Origin: Pantoea alhagi | GTDB lineage: Bacteria; Pseudomonadota; Gammaproteobacteria; Enterobacterales; Enterobacteriaceae | Length of the DNA: 64,000 nt | Assembly: GCF_002101395.1 (NCBI RefSeq) | Contig: NZ_CP019706.1 | Location: 2,604,001 to 2,668,000, forward strand | Direction: 5' to 3' | In this document: positions 51,808-60,015 of the stretch, in pieces | Position numbering within the stretch: the first letter of the stretch is position 1 | Layout: each line of letters opens with the position of its first letter | The notes under the pieces: model-generated | Databases searched by the model: none | What the model was told of the DNA's origin: nothing | Seen by the model: only the letters and a program-made list of their open reading frames with translations | Program-made: the position numbers and the translations under genes

Positions 51808-52843
51808 AGCCACTCAAGATACAACAGCAGCAGCAAATTCCACAGGCACCCGCCTGCGCGCAGCCCGTGAGCAAATGGGGCTGACACAGCAAAACGTAGC
51901 TGAGCGCTTGTGCCTGAAACTTTCCACCGTGCGAAACATTGAAGAGGATAAAGCCCCCGCTGATTTAGCCTCAACCTTTTTACGTGGTTACATTCGCTCT
52001 TATGCGCGTCTGGTTCACGTACCTGAAGAGGAACTGCTGCCGATGATGGCGAAGCAGGCTCCGGTGCGTGCGGCGAAGGTCGAGCCGATGCAGAGCTTCT
52101 CGCTGGGCAAGCGGCGTAAAAAACGTGACGGCTGGTTAATGATTTTTACCTGGCTGGTGGTTTTTGTCGTGGTGGGTCTGACCGGCGCCTGGTGGTGGCA
52201 GAACCATAAAGCCGCTCAGGACGATCTGGTCTCGCTTTCCGATCAGAGCAGTACCGCTGATGATAATAGCCAGTCGATTCCTTTAACCGACAGCGGCAGC
52301 ATCGATAGTACGCCTCAGACGGCAACGCAGCCTGAAAACCAGGGTACCAGCGTGCCGTTAAATGACGCCAATAATACCAGCAGCGCTGCGGCTAACACCG
52401 CCGCGCCCGGTGCCAGCGCGCCAGCGCCGAATACCGCCGCGCCAGCTGCCGCAGCACCTACGGCAACCGCCAGCGCTGATGATGCGAATGCGGTCGTTTC
52501 CCCAAGTCAGGTGCCAGTTACCGAGCCCGCGCCTGTAACGAATAACGTTTCCCCTTTACCAACCAGCAGCGCCAGCGTTAGCCCGCCCGCCGCTGATGCG
52601 AATACGGTCGTGCTGGATTTTAATGCCGACTGCTGGCTGGAAGTGACCGATGCGGCAGGTAAAAAACTGTTCAGCGGAATGCAACGTAGTGGTGGTAAAC
52701 TCAGCCTCTCCGGTACGGCGCCTTATCGTCTGAAAATTGGCGCACCGGCAGCGGTACAGGTTCACTATCAGGGCCAGCCCGTTGATTTAAGTCGTTTTAT
52801 TCGTACCAACCAGGTTGCCCGCTTGACGCTTGGGGCGCAGTAA
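51797..52843 (+). CDS. rodZ: Cell-shape protein RodZ
   Basis: Inner-membrane protein that links MreB filaments to the elongasome and keeps the rod shape. A cytoplasmic Cro-type helix-turn-helix covers about residues 18-85 (REQMGLTQQNVAERLCLKLS), a basic segment KRRKKR precedes the membrane helix at about 112-134, then a long Ala/Thr/Pro/Ser linker (about 145-260) and a periplasmic DUF4115 domain (LDFNADCWLEVTDAAGKKLF). 348 residues against 337, the difference being in the linker. It starts inside the pilW 3' end. Confidence 0.96.
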   Translation: MNTEATQDTTAAANSTGTRLRAAREQMGLTQQNVAERLCLKLSTVRNIEEDKAPADLASTFLRGYIRSYARLVHVPEEELLPMMAKQAPVRAAKVEPMQSFSLGKRRKKRDGWLMIFTWLVVFVVVGLTGAWWWQNHKAAQDDLVSLSDQSSTADDNSQSIPLTDSGSIDSTPQTATQPENQGTSVPLNDANNTSSAAANTAAPGASAPAPNTAAPAAAAPTATASADDANAVVSPSQVPVTEPAPVTNNVSPLPTSSASVSPPAADANTVVLDFNADCWLEVTDAAGKKLFSGMQRSGGKLSLSGTAPYRLKIGAPAAVQVHYQGQPVDLSRFIRTNQVARLTLGAQ

Positions 52844-52882
52844 GCCCCGAGCGCTGCTTCGCGGCGATTATGGAGAAACAAC

Positions 52883-54004
52883 ATGCATAATGAAGCACCC
52901 ATTATCCGTCGCAAATCAACGCGTATTTACGTCGGCAAGGTGCCAGTAGGTGACGGCGCACCTATCGCCGTACAATCCATGACCAATACGCGTACCACGG
53001 ATGTGGAAGCGACGGTTAAACAAATTAAAGCGCTGGAGCGCGTTGGCGTTGATATCGTGCGGGTCTCGGTGCCCACGATGGACGCCGCAGAAGCCTTTAA
53101 GCTTATCAAGCAGCAGGTCAATGTTCCGCTGGTGGCGGATATTCACTTTGATTACCGTATTGCGCTGAAAGTAGCGGAGTATGGCGTTGACTGCCTGCGT
53201 ATTAATCCCGGCAATATCGGCAACAATGAGCGTATCCGCCAGGTAGTGGAGTGCGCGCGCGATCGTAATATCCCTATTCGTATCGGTGTGAACGCCGGCT
53301 CGCTGGAAAAAGATCTGCAGGAAAAGTATGGCGAGCCGACGCCTCAGGCGCTGCTTGAGTCAGCGATGCGTCATGTGGATCACCTTGATCGACTGAACTT
53401 CGATCAGTTTAAGGTGAGCGTTAAAGCCTCCGATGTTTTCCTGGCCGTCGAATCCTACCGTCTGCTGGCGAAGCAGATCGATCAGCCTTTGCATCTGGGT
53501 ATCACCGAAGCGGGTGGCGCACGCGCCGGCGCAGTGAAATCAGCCATTGGCTTAGGGCTGCTGCTTTCAGAAGGCATTGGCGATACGCTGCGCATTTCGC
53601 TGGCGGCCGATCCGGTAGAAGAAGTTAAAGTTGGCTTCGATATTCTGAAGTCGCTACGCATTCGTACGCGCGGCATTAACTTTATCGCCTGTCCAACCTG
53701 TTCCCGCCAGGAGTTCGATGTTATCGGCACCGTTAACGCGCTGGAACAGCGGCTGGAGGATATTATCACGCCGATGGATGTATCGATTATCGGCTGTGTG
53801 GTAAATGGACCGGGCGAAGCGTTGGTTTCAACGCTGGGCGTAACCGGCAGCAACAAGAAAAGCGGCTTTTATGAAGATGGTGTGCGTCAGCGCGACCGTC
53901 TCGACAATGACGATATGATCGACCAGCTTGAGGCGCGAATTCGTGCCAAAGCAGCAATGCTTGATGAAACCCGCCGCATTAATGTGCAGCAGGTAGAAAA
54001 GTAA
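52883..54004 (+). CDS. ispG: 4-hydroxy-3-methylbut-2-enyl diphosphate synthase IspG
   Basis: 4Fe-4S enzyme of the MEP isoprenoid pathway that converts MEcPP to HMBPP. The N-terminal TIM barrel (PVGDGAPIAVQSMTNT) is followed by the cluster domain with ligands in CPTCSRQEFDVIG and IIGCVVNGPGEA. 373 residues against 372 in E. coli. It follows rodZ by 39 bases and is ended by a terminator before hisS. Confidence 0.98.
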   Translation: MHNEAPIIRRKSTRIYVGKVPVGDGAPIAVQSMTNTRTTDVEATVKQIKALERVGVDIVRVSVPTMDAAEAFKLIKQQVNVPLVADIHFDYRIALKVAEYGVDCLRINPGNIGNNERIRQVVECARDRNIPIRIGVNAGSLEKDLQEKYGEPTPQALLESAMRHVDHLDRLNFDQFKVSVKASDVFLAVESYRLLAKQIDQPLHLGITEAGGARAGAVKSAIGLGLLLSEGIGDTLRISLAADPVEEVKVGFDILKSLRIRTRGINFIACPTCSRQEFDVIGTVNALEQRLEDIITPMDVSIIGCVVNGPGEALVSTLGVTGSNKKSGFYEDGVRQRDRLDNDDMIDQLEARIRAKAAMLDETRRINVQQVEK

Positions 54005-54036
54005 CTGGCGGCGTCACGTGAGTGACGCGCTGAATG

Positions 54037-54068
54037 AACCTGAACGGCTGCGCCGTACAGGTTTTTTC
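54037..54068 (+). terminator. Terminator of ispG
   Basis: AACCTG and ACGGC (54037-54048) pair with GCCGT and CAGGTT (54052-54063) with one A-A mismatch, followed by a T-run. A smaller hairpin, GCGTCAC-GTGA-GTGACGC (54011-54028), precedes it directly. Confidence 0.8.
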
Positions 54069-54145
54069 TGTTTTACGTTTTTGGTGTTATTACCAGAACG
54101 GCCAGGCAATATGTCTGGTGTAATTTACATATAGAGAGAAATGAC

Positions 54146-55420
54146 GTGGCGAAGAACATCCAGGCCATCCGCGGCATGAACGACTATTTGCCGACAGACA
54201 CCGTTGTCTGGCAGCGTATCGAAGGGATCCTTAAACAGGTGCTGGCCAGCTATGGCTACAGTGAAATTCGCCTGCCGATCGTAGAACATACGCCGTTGTT
54301 CAAGCGCGCTATCGGCGAAGTGACCGACGTGGTGGAAAAAGAGATGTACACCTTCGACGATCGCAACGGCGAAAGCCTGACGCTGCGCCCGGAAGGGACC
54401 GCAGGCTGCGTGCGAGCGGGTATTGAGCATGGCTTGCTCTATAACCAGGAGCAGCGTCTGTGGTACATGGGTCCCATGTTCCGCTATGAGCGTCCGCAAA
54501 AAGGCCGCTATCGTCAGTTCCACCAGATCGGTGCTGAAGTCTTTGGCCTGCAGGGGCCGGATATTGATGCCGAACTGATTATGATGACCGCCCGCTGGTG
54601 GAAAGCGCTGGGAATTGCCGATCATGTCGCACTGGAGCTGAACTCTATCGGCTCGCTGGAAGCGCGCGCCAACTATCGCGAAGCGCTGGTGGCGTTCCTG
54701 GAACAGCATAAAGAAAAACTGGATGAAGATTGCAAACGTCGTATGTACAGCAATCCACTGCGCGTACTGGACAGTAAAAATCCAGAGGTGCAGGCGCTGT
54801 TAAACGATGCGCCTACGCTTGGCGATTATCTGGATGAAGAGTCTCGTGAGCATTTCACCGGCTTGTGTGCGCTACTGGACAGCGTTGGCATCGCGTATAC
54901 CGTTAACCAGCGTCTGGTGCGCGGCCTCGACTACTATAACCGCACAGTGTTCGAATGGGTAACCACCAGCCTGGGCGCGCAGGGCACGGTTTGTGCCGGT
55001 GGCCGTTATGACGGTTTGGTAGAGCAGCTGGGCGGTCGTGCTACGCCGGGCGTGGGTTTCGCCATGGGTATGGAACGTCTGGTGCTGCTGGTGCAGGCGG
55101 TAAACCCCGATTTTGAACCGTCTCGTATTGTTGATGTCTATGTTATCGCTTCGGGTCAGGGCGTGCAGTCTGCCGCCATGCAACTGGCCGAGCAGGTGCG
55201 TGATGCCGCACCAGCGCTGAAACTCATGACCAACTTCGGCGGCGGTAATTTTAAGAAGCAGTTTGCCCGTGCCGATAAGTGGGGCGCTCGCGTTGCGCTG
55301 GTACTGGGTGAAGACGAAGTAAAAGCCGGGCAGGTGGTGGTGAAAGACCTGCGCAGCGGCGAGCAACAAACGCTGGCGCAAAACGATGTCGCGGCGGCGT
55401 TAGTAACGCTGCTGTCATAA
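54146..55420 (+). CDS. hisS: Histidyl-tRNA synthetase
   Basis: Class II aminoacyl-tRNA synthetase that charges tRNA-His. Motif 2 is in MFRYERPQKGRYRQFHQIG, the histidine-specific loops are LVRGLDYYNRTVFE and AGGRYDGLVEQLGG, motif 3 is GVGFAMGMERLVLL, and an anticodon-binding domain closes the protein. 424 residues, as in E. coli. It is followed after 36 bases by yfgM. Confidence 0.98.
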   Translation: MAKNIQAIRGMNDYLPTDTVVWQRIEGILKQVLASYGYSEIRLPIVEHTPLFKRAIGEVTDVVEKEMYTFDDRNGESLTLRPEGTAGCVRAGIEHGLLYNQEQRLWYMGPMFRYERPQKGRYRQFHQIGAEVFGLQGPDIDAELIMMTARWWKALGIADHVALELNSIGSLEARANYREALVAFLEQHKEKLDEDCKRRMYSNPLRVLDSKNPEVQALLNDAPTLGDYLDEESREHFTGLCALLDSVGIAYTVNQRLVRGLDYYNRTVFEWVTTSLGAQGTVCAGGRYDGLVEQLGGRATPGVGFAMGMERLVLLVQAVNPDFEPSRIVDVYVIASGQGVQSAAMQLAEQVRDAAPALKLMTNFGGGNFKKQFARADKWGARVALVLGEDEVKAGQVVVKDLRSGEQQTLAQNDVAAALVTLLS

Positions 55421-55456
55421 GCGCTTACGGCAGGAACAGTTAAGGAGAAGGATGGC

Positions 55457-56074
55457 GTGGAAGTTTACAGCAACGAAAACGAACAGGTGGACGCGCTCCG
55501 TCGTTTTTTTGCCAATAACGGCAAAGCATTAGCGGTTGGCGTGGTGCTGGGTATCGGCGCCCTGGCTGGCTGGCGTTACTGGAGCGGTCATGAAGATACC
55601 TCCGCGCGTGAGGTGTCAGCGCATTACCAGCAGCTGACCAGTGCGCTGGACGGTAGCAAGCCGCAGACGCTGGAAGCGGTGGCAAAGTTTGCTAACGATA
55701 ACAGTAATACCTATGGCGCGCTGGCTTCGCTCGATTTAGCGAAGCAGTACGTTGATAAAAATGAGCTGGCAAAAGCGGCTACGCAGCTTCAGAGTGGCAT
55801 AAAACATACGCAGAACGCCAACCTGCAGGCGGTAATGAATCTGCGTCTGGCGCGAATTCAGCTGCAACAAAAGCAGGCTGACGAGGCGCTGAAAACCCTG
55901 GACAGCATAAAAGGCGAAGGCTGGACGGCTATCGTCGCGGATATTCGCGGTGAAGCGCTGCTAAGCAAGGGCAATAAACAAGGTGCCCGTGATGCCTGGA
56001 GTAAGGGGATCGATTCCGAGGCGTCACCGGCGCTGAAAGAAATGATGCAGATGAAAATGAATAACTTAGGTTAA
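55457..56074 (+). CDS. yfgM: Ancillary SecYEG translocon subunit YfgM
   Basis: Single-pass inner-membrane protein with a periplasmic TPR-like domain; in E. coli it joins PpiD at the SecYEG translocon and helps periplasmic chaperone traffic. The membrane helix is at about residues 23-41 (ALAVGVVLGIGALAGWRYW) and the repeat region follows (LEAVAKFANDNSNTYGALASLDLAKQ). 205 residues, like E. coli. The start is GTG 55457 (MEVYSNENEQVDALRRFF); AAGGAGAAGG lies upstream. It precedes bamB by 19 bases. Confidence 0.95.
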   Translation: MEVYSNENEQVDALRRFFANNGKALAVGVVLGIGALAGWRYWSGHEDTSAREVSAHYQQLTSALDGSKPQTLEAVAKFANDNSNTYGALASLDLAKQYVDKNELAKAATQLQSGIKHTQNANLQAVMNLRLARIQLQQKQADEALKTLDSIKGEGWTAIVADIRGEALLSKGNKQGARDAWSKGIDSEASPALKEMMQMKMNNLG

Positions 56075-56093
56075 GCCATTCAAGAGAGAGCGC

Positions 56094-57275
56094 ATGGAAT
56101 TACGTAAATACCTGCTGCCAGGGCTGATTTCAGTCACTTTACTCAGCGGTTGCTCGCTGTTTAGCGGCGAAGAAGATGTCGTCAAAATGGCCCCGTTGCC
56201 GAAAGTTGAAAACCAGTTTGAGCCGCAGGAAGCGTGGAGCACCTCTGTCGGCGACGGCATTGGCGATTATTATTCAAACCTGCATCCCGCCTGGCAGGAA
56301 GGCACCGTTTATGCTGCCGACCGTTTTGGTATCGTTAAGGCGATGGATGCCAGTGACGGTAAAGAAAAATGGAAGATTAACCTTTCTACCGATAATGGGT
56401 TCTTCTCGAAGAATACGCCAGCCTTGCTGTCAGGCGGGATTACCGCAGCCGGCGAGCATATCTATATCGGTAGTGAACGCGCTCAGGTTTATGCGCTCAA
56501 CAGCAGTGATGGTTCCATCGCCTGGCAGACCAAAGTCGCAGGCGAGGCGCTTTCTCGTCCGGTAGTGAGCGATGGTCTGGTATTGGTTCATACCAGTAAC
56601 GGCATGCTGCAGGGTCTGGATCAGAGCAGCGGCGTGGTAAAATGGACCGTTAACCTGGACATGCCAGCGCTGTCGCTGCGCGGCGAGTCTGCGCCAGCAA
56701 CCGCCTTTGGCGGCGCGATTGTAGGCGGCGATAATGGTCGCGTTAGTGCCGTGATCCTCAATCAGGGCCAGATTATATGGCAGCAGCGTATTTCTCAGCC
56801 GAGCGGCGCGACTGAAATCGATCGTCTGAGCGATGTTGATACGACGCCGGTGATCGTTAACGGTGTGGTGTATGCGCTTGCTTACAACGGCAACCTGACG
56901 GCGCTGGACCTGCGCTCCGGTCAGATCTTATGGAAGCGTGAGATCGGCTCGGTGAAAGATTTTATTGTTGATGCAGGCCGTATCTACCTTGTCGATCAGG
57001 ACGACCGCGTCGTGGCGCTTAACGCCGACGGCGGTGTCGCTATCTGGCGTCAGAGCGATCTGCTGCACCGCAACCTGACTTCGCCGGTGCTCTACAACGG
57101 CTATATCGTGGTAGGGGACAGCGAAGGTTATCTGCACTGGCTGAACACTGATGATGGCCGTTTTGTGGCGCAGCAGAAAGTTGATGGCTCCGGCTTCCAG
57201 ACTGAGCCGGTAGTGGCCAGCGATAAGCTGCTGATTCAGGCCAAAAACGGTGAGGTTTATTCCATCACCCGTTAA
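56094..57275 (+). CDS. bamB: Outer-membrane assembly lipoprotein BamB
   Basis: Lipoprotein of the BAM complex that inserts beta-barrel proteins in the outer membrane. Lipobox TLLSGC gives the lipidated Cys20; an eight-bladed beta-propeller with PQQ-like repeats follows (ALNSSDGSIAWQTKV, ALDLRSGQILWKREI). 393 residues against 392. Its expression in E. coli is partly under sigma-E, the factor encoded at the other end of this window. A strong terminator ends the hisS-yfgM-bamB run. Confidence 0.97.
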   Translation: MELRKYLLPGLISVTLLSGCSLFSGEEDVVKMAPLPKVENQFEPQEAWSTSVGDGIGDYYSNLHPAWQEGTVYAADRFGIVKAMDASDGKEKWKINLSTDNGFFSKNTPALLSGGITAAGEHIYIGSERAQVYALNSSDGSIAWQTKVAGEALSRPVVSDGLVLVHTSNGMLQGLDQSSGVVKWTVNLDMPALSLRGESAPATAFGGAIVGGDNGRVSAVILNQGQIIWQQRISQPSGATEIDRLSDVDTTPVIVNGVVYALAYNGNLTALDLRSGQILWKREIGSVKDFIVDAGRIYLVDQDDRVVALNADGGVAIWRQSDLLHRNLTSPVLYNGYIVVGDSEGYLHWLNTDDGRFVAQQKVDGSGFQTEPVVASDKLLIQAKNGEVYSITR

Positions 57276-57302
57276 CCCCTGGCGGCTAACGTAACGCTGA
57301 TT

Positions 57303-57340
57303 AACGGCTCCTGGCTTACAGGGGCCGTTTCGTTTTTTTG
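57303..57340 (+). terminator. Terminator of bamB
   Basis: AACGGCTCCTG (57303-57313) pairs with CAGGGGCCGTT (57319-57329, one G-T pair) around a 5-base loop, followed by CGTTTTTTT. der therefore needs its own promoter; TATACT at 57393-57398 is a possible -10 box. Confidence 0.88.
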
Positions 57341-57445
57341 ATGGCGTGTTATCCTTAGCGCCTTCAGCCTGATCGGGGCGGTTCTGACCGTATATACTAA
57401 CCTGTTCAGGCTTCTGATTTTTCGTTTCGTAATGAGGCTTTATTT

Positions 57446-58933
57446 ATGATACCTGTGGTCGCGCTGGTTGGGCGTCCTAACGTGGGCAAATCCACCCTGT
57501 TTAACCGTTTAACGCGCACCCGCGATGCGCTGGTGGCAGATTTCCCCGGTCTGACGCGCGATCGTAAATACGGGCGCGCCGAGGTAGAAGGACGTGAGTT
57601 CATCGTCATCGATACCGGCGGTATTGACGGCTCCGAGGATGGCGTGGAAACGCGGATGGCGGAACAGTCGCTGTTAGCGATTGAAGAAGCGGACGTGGTG
57701 CTGTTCATGGTTGACGCCCGTGCTGGCCTGATGCCAGCCGATCAGGCTATTGCCAAACATTTGCGCTCGCGTGAGAAAGCAACCTTCCTGGTCGCCAACA
57801 AAACCGATGGGATGGATGCTGACAGCGCTGTGGTTGATTTTTATGCGCTGGGACTGGGCGAGATTCACTCTATCGCTGCATCGCACGGACGCGGCGTCAC
57901 CACGCTGCTGGAAACGGCGCTGCTGCCGTGGATGGACGAAGTTGCGCCGGCAGAACCGCTGACTGAAGAGCAAGAAAACGAAGCTTACTGGGCGGCGTTA
58001 GCGGCTAAAGAGAGCGGCGAAGATGAGGAAGAGGAAGAAGAGTTCGACCCAACGGGCCTGCCGGTAAAAATTGCCATTGTAGGTCGTCCCAACGTTGGTA
58101 AGTCAACGCTTACTAACCGCATCCTTGGCGAAGATCGCGTCGTGGTATATGACATGCCGGGAACCACGCGTGACAGCATCTATATTCCTTTGGAACGTGA
58201 CGATCGGGAATATATTCTGATCGACACCGCTGGCGTGCGTAAGCGCGGCAAAGTAACTGAGACGGTAGAAAAATTTTCGGTTATCAAGACGCTGCAGGCG
58301 ATTGAAGATGCGAACGTTGTCCTGCTGGTTATTGATGCCCGTCAGGGGATTTCCGATCAGGATCTCTCACTGCTTGGCTTCATCCTGAATAGTGGGCGCT
58401 CACTGGTTATTGTGGTTAACAAGTGGGATGGCCTGTCACAGGAGATCCGGGACGAAGTAAAAGAGACGCTCGACTTCCGTCTGGGCTTCATTGACTTTGC
58501 ACGCGTTCACTTTATTTCTGCCCTGCACGGCAGTGGCGTTGGCAATCTGTTTGAATCCATTAATGAAGCCTACGATTGTTCTACGCGCCGCGTTGGTACC
58601 TCTATGCTGACGCGCATTATGAACATGGCTTCGGAAGATCATCAGCCGCCACTGGTACGTGGCCGTCGCGTTAAGCTGAAATATGCGCACGCCGGTGGTT
58701 ATAATCCGCCGATCGTGGTTATTCACGGTAACCAGGTAAAAGATTTACCTGACTCCTATAAGCGTTACCTGATGAACTATTTCCGCCGTTCGCTGAACGT
58801 GATGGGAACGCCGATCCGTATTCAGTTTAAAGAGGGCGATAACCCCTTCGCCGGTAAACGTAACCTGCTGACGCCAAATCAGCAGCGTAAGCGTAAACGC
58901 CTGCTTTCGCACCTGAAAAAGAACAAGCGTTAA
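57446..58933 (+). CDS. der: Ribosome assembly GTPase Der (EngA)
   Basis: Essential GTPase with two G domains for 50S subunit assembly. G1 motifs are GRPNVGKST at about residue 8 and again at about 212; an acidic linker (GEDEEEEEEFDP) joins the domains, and a KH-like C-terminal domain ends in basic KRKRLLSHLKKNKR. 495 residues against 490 in E. coli, the extra residues being in the acidic linker. It stands between two intrinsic hairpins. Confidence 0.98.
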   Translation: MIPVVALVGRPNVGKSTLFNRLTRTRDALVADFPGLTRDRKYGRAEVEGREFIVIDTGGIDGSEDGVETRMAEQSLLAIEEADVVLFMVDARAGLMPADQAIAKHLRSREKATFLVANKTDGMDADSAVVDFYALGLGEIHSIAASHGRGVTTLLETALLPWMDEVAPAEPLTEEQENEAYWAALAAKESGEDEEEEEEFDPTGLPVKIAIVGRPNVGKSTLTNRILGEDRVVVYDMPGTTRDSIYIPLERDDREYILIDTAGVRKRGKVTETVEKFSVIKTLQAIEDANVVLLVIDARQGISDQDLSLLGFILNSGRSLVIVVNKWDGLSQEIRDEVKETLDFRLGFIDFARVHFISALHGSGVGNLFESINEAYDCSTRRVGTSMLTRIMNMASEDHQPPLVRGRRVKLKYAHAGGYNPPIVVIHGNQVKDLPDSYKRYLMNYFRRSLNVMGTPIRIQFKEGDNPFAGKRNLLTPNQQRKRKRLLSHLKKNKR

Positions 58934-59445
58934 TTTATACGGGGCTGCAAATGCAGCCCCGTATCATATTTATAATCTGTTCCAGGGATAATCTCTCCCT
59001 CCGGTTGTTCCAGGAATCGCGTCCCGCATCATGCCACTGATTAGCCCAGTCGCTGTGCTGGTCCTGGTCCCAGTAATTATTTTCCCGCTAGCCGCCAGGA
59101 CCGCTGGCACCAGAAATCTGTTTTTCTGTGCATTATTTGAGCGCTTTATTTCAATTATTCTTTTTTAAAATAGTTAATTGATCTTTTTTTATATCTCCCG
59201 AGACCCGATTAGTTAATAAATCTGCGGTTAGTTTTTACTATTATTATTTTTTAATGAACTATTAAAAATAAACCATATTGTTCATTTTTTGTTTTTTATC
59301 ATTGATTTAATTATATTTTATTCAACTGGCACTGGCCGCCATGCAAATCTGGCTGAAAAAGATTATTCTGGCGTTAAGGTTTTGCCAGTTTTTCCCGACG
59401 GCAAAAACAGGATGTTTAATTTATAGTCATTGTTAAGGAGAAGTT
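58934..59445. other. AT-rich gap between der and yfgJ (512 bp)
   Basis: Apart from the inverted repeat at 58937-58964 there is no supported gene. 59140-59330 is extremely AT-rich, unlike the rest of the window, and could bind H-NS. A 45-codon plus-strand frame at 59031-59168 (starts MPLISPVAVLVLVPV) has no ribosome site. On the minus strand, an open stretch at 58935-59087 and a short one at 59088-59132, separated by one TAG, look like possible remnants of a small-peptide gene. AAGGAG at 59435-59440 belongs to yfgJ. Confidence 0.5.
58937..58964. terminator. Perfect 13-bp inverted repeat after der
   Basis: The halves 58937-58949 and 58952-58964 are exact inverse complements around two A residues (core GGGGCTGCA/TGCAGCCCC). 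AT-rich sequence lies on both sides but no clean T-run, so termination is likely but not certain. Confidence 0.6.
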
Positions 59446-59658
59446 ATGAAGCAACGCTGTGAGGCGTGTGATTTCCCGCTAACCCTGACCGACAGCGATT
59501 TCTGCTGTGAGCGGTGCGGCGCGCATTATGTTCGCCAGGCTCACTGTCCTGAATGCCATCAGCCGCTTCAGGTGCTGAAAGCCTGCGGTGCGACCGATTA
59601 TTTCTGCCCGCATGGGCACGGGCTTATTTCAAAAAAACGGGTCGAATTTTCCCGCTGA
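59446..59658 (+). CDS. yfgJ: Zinc-ribbon protein YfgJ
   Basis: Small cytoplasmic protein with three CxxC-type pairs: CEAC (residues 4-7), CERCG (about 22-25) and CPEC (about 34-37), followed by HQPLQVLKACGATDYFC and the conserved tail HGHGLISKKRVEF. 70 residues against 71 in E. coli. It is a DUF1407/zinc-ribbon family member of unknown function. It has a good AAGGAG ribosome site and follows der, as in E. coli. Confidence 0.93.
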   Translation: MKQRCEACDFPLTLTDSDFCCERCGAHYVRQAHCPECHQPLQVLKACGATDYFCPHGHGLISKKRVEFSR

Positions 59659-60015
59659 GCCGGTAAAGCTTTCACTGCTTTTATGCTGGCTGGCGGCCAG
59701 ACGTGCAATTTTTCTTTTCCCTTCCGCTTTTCTCTCCGTCTGTTTGCAGTAAAAGTGCGAATTTTCGCACTATTGTTAAATATTTGTTTAACCGGTTATG
59801 AACCAATTGGTACAATCTGCGCCGTTGGTCTATTTTCTTTTTAGTCGCGCAGTAAGCGTTGATGGTTAAGGAAGAAGATCTCGTGGCGGGCGGCTCGCCC
59901 GTTTCAGGTTAACTCATTGTTATGGCTGCATAATAAATCACCGCGCCGGTCCGCATGCCGGGCAGATGACTTAATCATTATTGCTAAGCCTTGGTTCCAC
60001 CAGGAGAGTTCTACT
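59659..60015. other. Regulatory gap between yfgJ and the PQQ dehydrogenase (357 bp)
   Basis: There is no gene. Four inverted repeats cluster at 59754-59811 (listed next), with TACAAT at 59811-59816 as a possible -10 box and TTTAAC at 59787-59792 as a weak -35 at 18 bases. Further down, CGGGCG-GCT-CGCCCG (59887-59901) can form a short leader hairpin. GGAGAG at about 60003-60008 is the ribosome site of the dehydrogenase gene. Confidence 0.55.
59754..59816 (+). promoter_or_regulatory. Cluster of palindromes with possible promoter of the PQQ dehydrogenase
   Basis: AGTGCGAA-TT-TTCGCACT (59754-59771), GTTAAA-N6-TTTAAC (59775-59792), AACCGGTT (59790-59797) and ACCAATTGGT (59802-59811) follow one another, ending at TACAAT (59811-59816). 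Operators overlapping a promoter would look like this. The binding proteins are unknown. Confidence 0.45.

Noticed and set aside
59031..59168. 45-codon hydrophobic plus-strand frame in the der-yfgJ gap
   Set aside because: No ribosome binding site, and the hydrophobic run may only reflect the opposite strand; too weak to list as a gene.
59332..59352. TGGCAC followed by GC-rich sequence, resembling a sigma-54 promoter
   Set aside because: The -12 element TTGC is missing at the required spacing.
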